Below, piece by piece: positions 1 through 7,011 of a stretch of 10,263 bases of DNA. The stretch covers positions 1-10,263 of the forward strand of contig JBFMEX010000058.1 in the NCBI GenBank assembly GCA_040752215.1, in the 5' to 3' direction. The notes below the pieces were generated by a model. The model saw only the letters and a list, made by a program, of their open reading frames with translations, did no database searches and had not been told where the DNA came from. The stretch comes from JBFMEX01 sp040752215. GTDB taxonomy: Bacteria > Pseudomonadota > Alphaproteobacteria > Rhizobiales > Hyphomicrobiaceae. Both the position numbers and the translations under genes were made by a program. The first letter of the stretch is position 1. Each line of letters starts with the position of its first letter.

Positions 1-2
1 TC

Positions 3-293
3 GATGCCGAGGCGGACCGGCTGTGCAACGCGCAGCGTTATGAGCGGACCGAGGCGCGTCGCGACACCCGTGCCGGCCACTACGAGCGCAGCCCCGAGAC
101 CAAGGCCGGCGAGGTGACGCTGAAGGTGCCGAAGCTTCGGCGCCAGACCTTCGAGACCACGATCATCGAACGCTACCGGCGGCGCGAGGTGAGCGGAAAA
201 CGGCCTGAGCGTCACGAGGCCTCGGCCGAACCCGAACGTGAATTCGCTTGTCGAGAAGGGGGCCATGGCGATCCCTTCCAGCACGGCGATTAG
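3..293 (+). pseudogene. IS256-family (mutator-type) transposase fragment, truncated at both ends
   Basis: The frame is open from the left edge to a TAG at 291-293. Residues 1-62 read like the N-terminal third of an IS256-family transposase: RLCNAQRYER, a DTRAGHYER block, then the hallmark KVPKLRRQTFET and IIERYRRRE. In intact family members this continues with a VEEALIEMYLAGVS-type stretch and the DDE catalytic domain. Here the homology stops near base 189, and the remaining 34 or so codons are unrelated, ending in a chance stop. All three catalytic acidic residues are therefore absent, so the piece cannot transpose. The left end is cut by the window, so the original start is not visible. It is an IS remnant beside another broken gene, and the junction at about 189-190 is probably an old recombination or deletion point. 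Family assignment is by recognised motifs, not by a search. Confidence 0.8.
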
Positions 294-585
294 TCGTTGC
301 CGGTGCCATTAATCGCCGCGGGGCCGAGCAGGGTCAGGTTCTCGACGCTGGCATGAAGCGGAACGTGACCTTGGACTTGACGGCATCCATGCCATGGCGG
401 GCCATCTCGATCACCTTGTCGCCGGCGTTATCGACGAGGTTGGTGTCGTCGCCGATGCCGCCAACCGTCTTGTCGGCGCCCTTCTTGCCGTCGAGCGTGT
501 CGGTGCCGCCGAGGCCGAGCAGCGTGTCTTTCGACGCCGTACCTTGCAACCGGTTCCTGCCGTTGGCGCCGCGGACGAGTGCCAT
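290..585 (-). pseudogene. Small RTX (calcium-binding nonapeptide repeat) protein, frameshifted remnant
   Basis: Read leftwards from ATG 583-585, the product begins MALVRGANGRNRLQG and continues with degenerate GGxGxDxLxG-type repeats (LLGLGGTDTLDG, KKGADKTVGGIGDD). A short link NLVDNAGDKVIE and DAVKSKVTF follow. This order is typical of short secreted RTX proteins, in which the repeats bind calcium in a beta-roll. After about residue 77 the frame breaks. The expected continuation ASVENLTLLGPAAINGTGND is encoded in another frame by bases 293-352 and ends at a TAA (290-292). A single-base deletion near 351-356 explains this. Several aspartates and glycines of the calcium-binding consensus are already replaced (KKGADK, SKDT), so decay probably preceded or followed the shift. 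A GGGAGG motif sits 12 bases before the ATG. Normal RTX proteins go on with many more repeats, but here the IS256 remnant and unknown sequence follow. Confidence 0.7.
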
Positions 586-850
586 GTCGGAAAAAGCCCT
601 CCCGACCGGGCGCCGGCTAGATTAGGGATGATGGAAGCACGACCCGGGTGGTCTCCGAGTCATTCAATTTGATGATGCGCGAAAAGAATCTCTGCCCCGG
701 TCGGGGGATCTCGGGGCATTCGGCAGACTGCCGGCGGGGCCGGGCCAGCGCTGCCGAACCCCTACGCGCGGCCTATTGCGCAGGCCGGTCATGAAGGGGG
801 ATGATCGGCACAATCAACAAGCCGATGCCAAGGTCCACGGAGGGACGCCG
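586..850. other. Gap between the RTX remnant and prpE; short inverted repeats only
   Basis: No credible gene lies in these 265 bases. The gap separates the 5' ends of a leftward and a rightward gene, so any prpE promoter should be here, but I see no convincing -35/-10 pair. Two small inverted repeats occur: TGCCCC at 693-698 with GGGGCA at 713-718, and CGGCAG-A-CTGCCG at 721-733. They could be an operator or a weak terminator; nothing further supports either. The prpE frame stays open upstream to ATG 776, but the added residues look unlike the family. Confidence 0.4.
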
Positions 851-2764
851 ATGAGCCGCTATCACGAGGTTTTCGCCGCCTGGAAGAAAGACCCGGAGGC
901 GTTCTGGGCCGAGGCCGCCAAGGCGGTCAGCTGGTACAAGCTGTGGGACAAGGTGCTCGATCCGTACGCCGGCCAATATGGCCACTGGTTCGTCGGCGCC
1001 GAGTGCAACACCGCCTACAATTGCCTCGACCGCCACGTCGAGGCCGGCCATGGCGCCCGCAAGGCGCTGATCTACGACAGCCCGGTCACCAAGACGCAGC
1101 GCACGTATACCTATGCCGAGCTGACCGAAGAGGTGGCGACGCTGGCCGGCATCCTGGTCGATCTCGGCATCGCCAAGGGTGACCGCGTCGTCGTCTACAT
1201 GCCGATGATCCCCGAGGCGGTGATCGCCATGCTCGCCTGCGCCCGCATTGGTGCGGTGCACTCGGTGGTGTTCGGCGGATTCGCCGCGGCCGAGCTCGCG
1301 ACGCGCATCGACGATGCCAAGCCGGTCGCGATCCTCAGCGCCTCATGCGGCATCGAGGGTGCCCGAGTCGTCGAGTACAAGCCGCTGCTCGACAAGGCGA
1401 TCGAGCTTTCGGCCCACAAGCCCTCGCATTGCCTGATGCTGCAGCGGCCGATGGCCGCCGCGGCGCTGGTCGCCGGTCGCGATCACGACTGGGCCGGCGC
1501 CGTCGCCGAGGCCAAGGCCAGGGGTCGCAAGGCCGGGCCGATCGCCGTCGCCGCCACCGATCCGCTCTACATCCTCTACACGTCTGGCACGACCGGTCAG
1601 CCGAAGGGCGTGGTGCGCGACAACGGCGGCCACATGGTCGCGCTCGCGTGGACCATGAAGAGCCTCTATGGCATCGATCCGGGCGAGGTGTTCTGGGCCG
1701 CCTCCGACGTCGGCTGGGTGGTCGGCCACTCCTACATCTGCTACGCGCCGCTGCTGCATGGCGCGACCACGCTTGTCTACGAGGGCAAGCCGGTCGGCAC
1801 GCCCGATGCGGGTGCGTTCTGGCGCGTCATCTCCGAGCACAAGGTCTCGGCGCTGTTCACCGCCCCGACCGCGTTCCGCGCCATCAAGAAGGAGGACCCG
1901 CAGGGGCAGCTGATCAAGAATTACGACTTGAAGGGCTTTCGCACCCTGTTTCTCGCCGGCGAACGCGCCGACCCCGAGACCATCAAGTGGGCCGAGGCCA
2001 ATCTGAATGTGCCGGTCATCGACCACTGGTGGCAGACCGAGACGGGGTGGGCGATCTGCGCCAATCCGGTCGGGCTCGGCGTGCTGCCGGTCAAGTACGG
2101 CTCGCCGACGGTGCCGATGCCGGGCTTCGACCTGCAGTGCCTCGACGAGAAGGGCCAGCCGGTGCCGCCCGGCACGCCCGGCACGCTGGCGATCAAGCTG
2201 CCGATGCCGCCTGGCTGCCTGCCGACGCTGTGGAACAACGACGCGCGCTTCCGCAAGAGCTACCTCGAGGAGTTCGCCGGCTACTACTCGACTTCGGACG
2301 CCGGCTTCATCGACGCCGACGGCTACGCCTACGTGATGGCGCGCACCGACGACGTCATCAACGTCGCTGGCCATCGGCTCTCGACCGGCCAGATGGAGGA
2401 GGTCGTCGCCCGTCACAAGGACGTCGCGGAATCCGCCGTCATCGGCGTCGCCGACGCGATGAAGGGCCAGCTGCCGGCCGGCTTCATTGTCCTCAACGCC
2501 GGCGTGACGCGCGACCCGAAAGAGATCGAGGCCGAGGTCGTCAGGCTGGTGCGCGAGGAGATCGGCCCGGTCGCCGCGTTCAAGAACGTGATGGTCGTCA
2601 AGCGGCTGCCTAAGACACGCTCGGGCAAGATCCTGCGCGGCACGATGCGCCAGATCGCCGACGGCGAGGAGTGGAAGATGCCGGCGACGATCGACGACCC
2701 GGCGATCCTCGGCGAGATCACCGACGTGCTGAAGAGCCGAGGCATGGCGACGAAGGGCATCTGA
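851..2764 (+). CDS. prpE: Propionate--CoA ligase (propionyl-CoA synthetase)
   Basis: This cytoplasmic enzyme joins propionate to CoA in two steps, through propionyl-adenylate, using ATP and releasing AMP and PPi. The product is 637 aa, a normal length for PrpE, and belongs to the acyl-adenylate-forming (ANL) superfamily. The N-terminal acetyl-CoA-synthetase-type region is at about residues 3-60. The P-loop-like core motif TSGTTGQPKG is at 244-253, followed by VVRDNGGH. HWWQTETGW at 392-400 has the GW ending seen in PrpE/ACSS3 rather than the GG usual in acetyl-CoA synthetase. The C-terminal PKTRSGKILR contains K593, which matches the lysine (K592 in Salmonella PrpE) needed for adenylation and known to be switched off by acylation. 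The chosen ATG has GGAGGG at 839-844, six bases upstream; an in-frame ATG at 776 would add 25 uncharacteristic residues. No prpB, prpC or prpD neighbours are visible, so the gene appears to stand alone. An acetate-specific enzyme is the alternative, but motif detail favours propionate. Confidence 0.93.
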   Translation: MSRYHEVFAAWKKDPEAFWAEAAKAVSWYKLWDKVLDPYAGQYGHWFVGAECNTAYNCLDRHVEAGHGARKALIYDSPVTKTQRTYTYAELTEEVATLAGILVDLGIAKGDRVVVYMPMIPEAVIAMLACARIGAVHSVVFGGFAAAELATRIDDAKPVAILSASCGIEGARVVEYKPLLDKAIELSAHKPSHCLMLQRPMAAAALVAGRDHDWAGAVAEAKARGRKAGPIAVAATDPLYILYTSGTTGQPKGVVRDNGGHMVALAWTMKSLYGIDPGEVFWAASDVGWVVGHSYICYAPLLHGATTLVYEGKPVGTPDAGAFWRVISEHKVSALFTAPTAFRAIKKEDPQGQLIKNYDLKGFRTLFLAGERADPETIKWAEANLNVPVIDHWWQTETGWAICANPVGLGVLPVKYGSPTVPMPGFDLQCLDEKGQPVPPGTPGTLAIKLPMPPGCLPTLWNNDARFRKSYLEEFAGYYSTSDAGFIDADGYAYVMARTDDVINVAGHRLSTGQMEEVVARHKDVAESAVIGVADAMKGQLPAGFIVLNAGVTRDPKEIEAEVVRLVREEIGPVAAFKNVMVVKRLPKTRSGKILRGTMRQIADGEEWKMPATIDDPAILGEITDVLKSRGMATKGI

Positions 2765-3197
2765 GCGCTCTGCCGTGCCGCTACCGCGGCCGAGCCCTCT
2801 CTTCATCATCCCGGCCGCGCCCCCATGCGTGAGCCGGGACCGAATGGTGTTTCGTCGCAGAGGCGCGATCGATATCGATCCTCCGGCGCCTCTTGCTCCC
2901 GCTCCCGGATCGGCTGCGCGGCGAAGGCCCCGTCCCGCCGTCCCGGATGTCATGGCTCGGTGCAGCCCGGCCGGTTTTCTCGCCGAGCCGCTCGGACCCG
3001 CTCGGCGCGACGACAGACAGCACTCCCGCTCCGGCCGGCCGGCGGTGCGTGGCGTCGCACAAATCCAAAGAAATACCCACACCTATCCGGACTCTGCGCT
3101 CTCAAGAGCAGGCCGGATGCTGTCGCTCGGATGTGTGGCGTAGGCCGGATGGACGGGTACGGACGCCCGACGGCGCCCGCTGCCGCCGTCCTGGGCC
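2765..3197. other. 433-base intergenic region, palindromes but no gene
   Basis: No reading frame here looks like a protein; the open frames follow from high GC. It lies between the 3' ends of prpE and the leftward YdcH gene, so termination signals for both should be here. A REP-like hairpin lies at 2809-2839 (listed separately). GATCGATATCGATC at 2867-2880 is a perfect 14-base palindrome. A nested inverted repeat sits at 3085-3118 (outer ATCCGG/CCGGAT, inner GCTCT/AGAGC) and could end transcription of the leftward gene, although no T-run follows it. Confidence 0.5.
2809..2839. repeat. REP-like hairpin downstream of prpE
   Basis: Arms TCCCGGC (2809-2815) and GCCGGGA (2833-2839) form a perfect 7-bp stem around a 17-base loop, starting 44 bases after the prpE stop. 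The CCCGGC...GCCGGGA layout with CGTGA before the right arm resembles dispersed intergenic palindromes of alphaproteobacteria. It may also act in prpE 3'-end formation. With only one copy visible, calling it a repeat family member is inference. Confidence 0.35.
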
Positions 3198-3374
3198 TTA
3201 GTGCCGTGTCTCGCCCTTCAACCGGACGATCTGGTCCTTGAGCTTCAACTTCTCTTGCTTCAATCGGCGGATCTCGAGGTCGTCCGACCCCAGTCTCGCC
3301 TCCTCCTCCTCAATTTTGCGCTCGAGAACGCGGTGCTTCTCGGCGAGCTCTGCAAGATGTGCTTCGAGCGACAT
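3198..3374 (-). CDS. YdcH-family (DUF465) small coiled-coil protein
   Basis: The product is 58 aa, beginning MSLEAHLAELAEKH and dominated by charged heptad-like sequence (KIEEEEARLGSDDLEIRRLKQEKLKLKDQIVRLK). It matches the YdcH/DUF465 pattern: two helices joined by a short turn near SDD, ending in KLKLKDQI. The family is small, cytoplasmic and very common in alphaproteobacteria; its biochemical role is not established. There are two adjacent ATGs (3375-3377 and 3372-3374). GGAGGG in the upstream leader lies 2 bases from the first and 5 from the second, so the second is preferred. The frame is open further upstream to 3461, but those 28 residues are unlike the family. It is transcribed away from a second YdcH gene at 3606, with their promoters presumably sharing the 231-base gap. 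Confidence 0.82.
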   Translation of the reverse strand: MSLEAHLAELAEKHRVLERKIEEEEARLGSDDLEIRRLKQEKLKLKDQIVRLKGETRH

Positions 3375-3605
3375 CATTGCCCTCCGTTGAAGGTTGAAGA
3401 GAAGCAAAGTGTGACAGAATGGCGACGCCTTGTCCAATGGCTTGCGCGCACTGATGAACACTTCCGATAGCGCACCGGGGCGATTTCAATTGCACCGGTG
3501 CGGCCGTCTAACCGGCGGATTTTGCACCATCTTCTGCCTTCTCCGCGGTTTCGCCCCTTGCCTTCGGCGGCGATCCGTCAGATATTCGTCGGCGGAAGGG
3601 GAGCC
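3375..3605. promoter_or_regulatory. Divergent intergenic region between the two YdcH genes
   Basis: The 231 bases separate the 5' ends of two divergently read small genes, so both promoters are expected here. I cannot identify convincing -35/-10 pairs. GCACCGGTGC at 3492-3501 is a perfect 10-base palindrome near the middle and could be a regulator site. The promoter role is inferred from gene orientation alone. Confidence 0.35.
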
Positions 3606-3878
3606 ATGCAGGTGCGGCGAGCGCCTGCGTGCCATTTGGCGCGCATGGCTCAGCGGGAAAACGCCTCGACGATGCAGCGCCAGAACGACAGAGAGCTGCG
3701 CGAGCAGCTGGTGCGGCTGAGGGCCGAGCACCGTGCCCTTGACGACGAGATCGTTGCCCTCGAAGGGGCGGCCGGCGTCGACCAGCTTCAGATCAAGCGG
3801 CTCAAGAAGAAGAAGCTGGCGCTCAAGGACCAGATCACCTCGCTTGAGGACCAGCTGCTTCCGGACATCATCGCCTGA
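3606..3878 (+). CDS. YdcH-family (DUF465) small coiled-coil protein, second copy
   Basis: The product is 90 aa from ATG 3606. From about residue 24 it reads as a DUF465 protein: RELREQLVRLRAEHRALDDEI, a turn with GAAGVDQLQIK, then RLKKKKLALKDQI and the C-terminal SLEDQLLPDIIA. The basic RLKKKKLALKDQI block and the LxPDIIA ending are typical of alphaproteobacterial members. Start choice is uncertain. ATG 3606 has a strong purine-rich leader (GGAAGGGGAG ending two bases before it), but the first dozen residues are unlike the family. ATG 3645 (77 aa) or 3672 (68 aa) give more typical proteins with poor ribosome binding sites. It shares the KLxLKDQI core with the leftward YdcH gene but differs elsewhere, so the pair is old paralogues rather than a recent duplication. 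purE follows 202 bases later on the same strand. Confidence 0.8.
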   Translation: MQVRRAPACHLARMAQRENASTMQRQNDRELREQLVRLRAEHRALDDEIVALEGAAGVDQLQIKRLKKKKLALKDQITSLEDQLLPDIIA

Positions 3879-4080
3879 GCAGCAGTGGGGGCAGGGCTGC
3901 GATGCGGCCAACGATCACGGCGCCGGCCAGACCCGATCGTCGGCGCGATTTCTCGCCTGCTGCGCTTGCCACGCGCCAGCCCCTCATCTACAAGGCGCGC
4001 TTTCCTCCGCGGTCCGGAGCATCAGAGCGGCGCAGGCGCCATCGCTCGATCGGCCGCACGGTTAACGGGCATGCGAGCGC

Positions 4081-4575
4081 ATGAGCGGGAAGAAGCCCCT
4101 CGTCGGCATCATCATGGGCAGCCAGTCGGACTGGGCCACCATGCGCCACGCCGCCGAGGTGCTCGAGGCGCTGGGGGTTCCATTCGAGACCCGCATCATC
4201 TCCGCCCATCGCACGCCGGAGCGGCTCTATGAGTACGCCAGGGCGGCCAAGGGCCGCGGCCTCGAGGTGATCGTCGCCGGGGCCGGCGGCGCCGCGCATC
4301 TGCCCGGCATGACCGCCTCTTTGACGACGCTTCCGGTGCTCGGCGTACCGGTCACCAGCAAGGCCTTGTCGGGTCAGGACAGCCTCTACTCGATCGTGCA
4401 GATGCCGGCCGGCGTGCCCGTCGGCACGCTGGCAATCGGCGACGCCGGCGCCACCAATGCCGGCCTTCTCGCGGCCCAGATCCTGGCCCTTTCCGACCCG
4501 GCGCTGGCCGAGCGCCTCGAGGCGTGGCGGGCCGCGCGCACCGCCGCAGTCGCCGATGCGCCGAAGGACGCGTGA
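4081..4575 (+). CDS. purE: N5-carboxyaminoimidazole ribonucleotide mutase (class I PurE)
   Basis: PurE moves the carboxyl group of N5-CAIR to carbon 4, giving CAIR in cytoplasmic de novo purine synthesis. The product is 164 aa, standard for class I bacterial PurE, which forms octamers. Diagnostic motifs are GSQSDW at 13-18 (nucleotide and phosphate binding), SAHRTP at 41-46 with H43 matching the catalytic histidine (His45 in E. coli), and GAGGAAHLPGMTA at 67-79. The start at 4081 gives the usual short lead MSGKKPLVGIIMGS; the upstream leader lacks a strong ribosome binding site. purK follows after 7 bases, so the two are surely co-transcribed. The presence of PurK shows that this is the mutase rather than a class II AIR carboxylase. 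Confidence 0.97.
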   Translation: MSGKKPLVGIIMGSQSDWATMRHAAEVLEALGVPFETRIISAHRTPERLYEYARAAKGRGLEVIVAGAGGAAHLPGMTASLTTLPVLGVPVTSKALSGQDSLYSIVQMPAGVPVGTLAIGDAGATNAGLLAAQILALSDPALAERLEAWRAARTAAVADAPKDA

Positions 4576-4582
4576 GCGGGCG

Positions 4583-5668
4583 ATGGGCGCGCTTCCCCCG
4601 GGCTCGACGATCGGCATTCTCGGCGCCGGCCAGCTCGGCCGCATGCTGGCCGCTGCTGCCGTCCGCCTCGGCCTCAAGACCCACGTCTACGCCGATGCGC
4701 CCGGCCCCGCCTTCGACGTCGCTACCGAGACCACCGTAGGCGCGTTCGAGGACCTGGGCCACATCCGCGCCTTTGCCGAGCGATGCGACGTCGTCACCTA
4801 CGAGTTCGAGAACGTTCCGCTCGGCGCCGCCGCGGCCGCGGCTGCGGTGCGTCCCGTTCGGCCCGGTGCGCGCGCGCTCGAGGTGGCGCAGGACCGGCTG
4901 GTCGAAAAGCAGTTCGTCGCCGGCCTCGGGCTGCCGGTGGCGCCGTTCGCCGCGGTCGAGAGCCGCGATGATCTCGACGACGCACTTGCTACCCTCGGAA
5001 CGCCGGCGGTCCTGAAGACCACGCGCTACGGCTACGACGGCAAGGGCCAGGTGCGCATCATTGCCGGCGCCGATCCGGCCTGGGCGCTCGCGGCAATCGG
5101 CAACCGGCCAGCGGTGCTGGAAGGCTTCGTTGCCTTCGCCTGCGAGGTCTCGGTGCTGCTGGTGCGCGGCCTCGGCGGCGAGATCCGCTTCTACGACCTG
5201 CCGCTCAACACCCACATCGACGGGATCCTCGCCACCTCGACGGTGCCTGCGCCCTTGCCGCCGGAGGCTGTCGCTCGTGCGCATGCCATCGCCGAGCGCC
5301 TCGCCACCGCACTCGACTACGTCGGCGTGCTGGCGGTCGAGATGTTCTACCTCGGCGAGGGCGCCGCGGAGCCGCTCGTTGTCAACGAGCTTGCCCCGCG
5401 CGTGCACAACTCCGGCCACTGGACGCTCGACGCCTGCCTCGTCAGCCAGTTCGAGAACCATGTCCGCGCGGTCGCCGGCTGGCCGCTCGGCTCGACGCGG
5501 CGCCACTCCGACGCGGTGATGGAGAACCTGATCGGAGCGGCGATCGAGCCCTGGCGCCAGCTCGCCGCCGAGGAGGGGGCCGCACTCCACCTCTACGGCA
5601 AGCACGAGGCCCGCGCGGGCCGCAAGATGGGTCACGTCACGCGCTTGAAGCCGCTGACGGCCGTATAA
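4583..5668 (+). CDS. purK: N5-carboxyaminoimidazole ribonucleotide synthase (PurK)
   Basis: PurK uses ATP and bicarbonate to carboxylate AIR to N5-CAIR, the substrate of PurE. The 361-aa product has the expected three parts. First is a Rossmann-like N-terminal domain with GILGAGQLGRML at 11-22 and FENVP at 75-79. Next is an ATP-grasp central domain with K145 in VLKTTRYGYDGKGQ (143-156). The metal-binding loop NELAPRVHNSGHW is at 268-280. The C-terminal domain includes HLYGK at 336-340. ATG 4583 is preferred because the Rossmann strand begins ten residues later. The frame is open further back to 4457, but only as an overlap with purE in another frame. A purine-rich GAGCGGG precedes the start and overlaps the purE stop region, consistent with translational coupling. 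The gene looks intact. Confidence 0.96.
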   Translation: MGALPPGSTIGILGAGQLGRMLAAAAVRLGLKTHVYADAPGPAFDVATETTVGAFEDLGHIRAFAERCDVVTYEFENVPLGAAAAAAAVRPVRPGARALEVAQDRLVEKQFVAGLGLPVAPFAAVESRDDLDDALATLGTPAVLKTTRYGYDGKGQVRIIAGADPAWALAAIGNRPAVLEGFVAFACEVSVLLVRGLGGEIRFYDLPLNTHIDGILATSTVPAPLPPEAVARAHAIAERLATALDYVGVLAVEMFYLGEGAAEPLVVNELAPRVHNSGHWTLDACLVSQFENHVRAVAGWPLGSTRRHSDAVMENLIGAAIEPWRQLAAEEGAALHLYGKHEARAGRKMGHVTRLKPLTAV

Positions 5669-5968
5669 GATCCAACGTCGAGTGCCCCTCGGCTCGCTGC
5701 CTGAGGTTGTCACCTGTCGCTCGCTCGACGCGTCCCTTCCCCCTTGAGGGGTAGGCTAGGAGGGGGGATGGCAGAACAGCCGCAACGGGGTCAGACCCTG
5801 CGGGTCTGACCCCCATGACGTCGGGCTTCCTCCCACTCCCGACCCCTCCGCGACACTCTAAACGCAACCGTAGCAATTGGCGCGTAAGCTCGCCGACGAA
5901 CCTGCGGCCCTCGGACCGCTCGCACGGCGCGGGCGCGCATCCGGCCGCCGACTGTCGAGGCGCGCTCC
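5669..5968. other. 300-base intergenic region between purK and the SPFH gene
   Basis: No gene is supported. Next to CCCCC-TTGA-GGGG (about 5740-5752) is a purine-rich run AGGAGGGGGG, a GC-rich pattern seen in many alphaproteobacterial spacers. A perfect 12-bp-stem hairpin is at 5787-5813 (listed separately). The promoter of the SPFH gene should lie between about 5820 and 5950, but no clear consensus is visible. Confidence 0.45.
5787..5813. repeat. Perfect 12-bp inverted repeat (GGGGTCAGACCC hairpin)
   Basis: GGGGTCAGACCC (5787-5798) and its exact complement GGGTCTGACCCC (5802-5813) flank a 3-base loop, TGC. The stem is long enough to end purK transcription, but it lacks a following T-run. 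The GGGGTCAGACCC core recalls dispersed REP-type palindromes linked in other bacteria to Y1 (RAYT) transposases. That link is from memory and only one copy is visible here. Confidence 0.6.
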
Positions 5969-6919
5969 ATGAAGCTTCCGCTGCCGGCTCCCCAGCTCCC
6001 GCAAGGCTCCGGCCTGTCGCTCGTCGGCATGCTCGGGCTCGTCCTCGCCGCCTTCGTGCTGGTCGGCATCTGGCTCGGCATCTACCGCATCGACGCCGGC
6101 CACGTCGGCATCGTCAAGCGGTTCGGCAACGTCATCGAGGTCGTCGATCCGGGCCTCCACTACAAGCTCCCCTACGCCGACACGGTCGAGGAGATGGAGG
6201 TGCGCGAGCGGGCGTTCTCGATGGACCTCGACGCCGCGTCGCAGGACCCGCTCGAGCTGCCGATCAAGGTCACCGTCAATTGGCTGGTCAAGCGCGCGCA
6301 GGTCCAGGATCTCTACATCCAGTTCGGCTCGCTCGACCAATTCGAGAAGCGCATCATCCTGCCGCGCCTCAACGACGCGGTGAAGGGAGTGACGAGCCGC
6401 TACACCGTCAATGACCTGCTGAGGAAGCGCACCGAGTACCGCGACCTGTCGATGAAGGTGTTCCAGGGGCGCATGCCCGACGACGTGCAGATCACCGGCT
6501 TCTCGATCGTCAACATCGGCTTCCCGCCCGAGTATACGAAAGCGATCCGCGACAAGCAGGTGGCGCGCGAGCAGGCCGAGACCGAGCGCTTCGTGCTCGA
6601 CCGCCAGAAGCTGACCTCGACCCAGGTGACGCAGTCGGCCGAGGCGCAGCGCGACGCCGACAAGGCCCGTGCCGACGGCCGCGCCTACGAGATCAAGGTG
6701 CAGGGCGAGGCTCAGGCCGACGCCATCCGCATCATGGGCGAGGCGCTGGCCAAGAACCCGCTCGTCGTCGAGTACAAGAAGGTCGAGCGCTGGGGCGGCA
6801 CGTTCCCGTCGACCTTCATGGGCGGCGAGACCGGTGCCAGCCTGCTGTGGTCACTTCCCGGCCATGGCGAGCCGGCGCAGAAGCCCGCACCCGCTTCCCC
6901 TGCCAGGCCCACGCAGTAG
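5969..6919 (+). CDS. SPFH/band 7 (prohibitin-like) membrane protein
   Basis: The product is 316 aa. A hydrophobic segment at about residues 17-38 should form a single membrane anchor, followed directly by an SPFH domain (about 40-230) starting IDAGHVGIVKRFGNVIEVVDPGLHY. The domain runs through the conserved SRYTVNDLLRKRTEYRDL and VQITGFSIVNIGFPPEY stretches. A charged, probably coiled-coil region (KQVAREQAETERF to QGEAQADAIRIMGEAL) and a Pro/Ala-rich tail follow. Such proteins form large ring or cage assemblies on the inner membrane and often modulate FtsH-type proteases or local membrane organisation. The exact role here cannot be read from sequence. No nfeD or hflC partner lies beside it, and the QADAIRIMGEALAKNP ending favours the prohibitin type over HflK. 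GAGG lies about nine bases before the ATG. The accessory region begins immediately after its stop, so this gene marks the edge of the conserved chromosome here. Confidence 0.88.
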   Translation: MKLPLPAPQLPQGSGLSLVGMLGLVLAAFVLVGIWLGIYRIDAGHVGIVKRFGNVIEVVDPGLHYKLPYADTVEEMEVRERAFSMDLDAASQDPLELPIKVTVNWLVKRAQVQDLYIQFGSLDQFEKRIILPRLNDAVKGVTSRYTVNDLLRKRTEYRDLSMKVFQGRMPDDVQITGFSIVNIGFPPEYTKAIRDKQVAREQAETERFVLDRQKLTSTQVTQSAEAQRDADKARADGRAYEIKVQGEAQADAIRIMGEALAKNPLVVEYKKVERWGGTFPSTFMGGETGASLLWSLPGHGEPAQKPAPASPARPTQ

Positions 6920-6938
6920 TCGGCATCGGCGTCATTGC

Positions 6939-7011
6939 GGGGACATGACCCGATCGCTGTCGCTTCCGTCGCCAAATTTCACCACGCAAACGCGATCGGG
7001 ATCGTGTCCCC
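6939..7011. repeat. Imperfect inverted repeat pair with GGGGACA ends
   Basis: The left arm at 6939-6956 starts GGGGACATGACCCGATCG, and the right arm at 6993-7011 ends with its near complement (CGATCGGGATCGTGTCCCC). The arms match except for a short internal difference and enclose about 36 bases. The outer GGGGACA/TGTCCCC recurs in the direct repeats at 7035-7089. This suggests a small palindromic element or the remains of insertion ends right after the SPFH stop codon. Confidence 0.55.

Noticed and set aside
1345..2613. A 422-codon plus-strand frame inside prpE
   Set aside because: It is a shifted frame of prpE made mostly of Arg and Ala, without motifs.
1343..3082. A 579-codon open frame on the minus strand across prpE
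   Set aside because: It is antisense to a clear prpE and is low-complexity (Arg, Gly, Asp, Ala rich). High GC with third-position bias produces such frames; no family motif is visible.
2775..3143. Plus-strand frames of 99-138 codons downstream of prpE
   Set aside because: They have Pro/Arg-rich content, no ribosome binding sites and no motif; the stretch reads as intergenic with palindromes.
4352..5713. A 453-codon open frame on the minus strand across purE-purK
   Set aside because: It is antisense to two well-recognised genes, with Arg/Gly-rich composition and no domain; it is a GC-driven artefact.
5787..5813. Intrinsic terminator for purEK
   Set aside because: The stem is strong but no T-run follows on either strand, so it is listed as a repeat rather than a terminator.
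6669..6944. Extension of the Rhs frame upstream into the SPFH gene
   Set aside because: The frame is open there only as a shifted reading of the SPFH coding sequence; Rhs homology begins near 7110.
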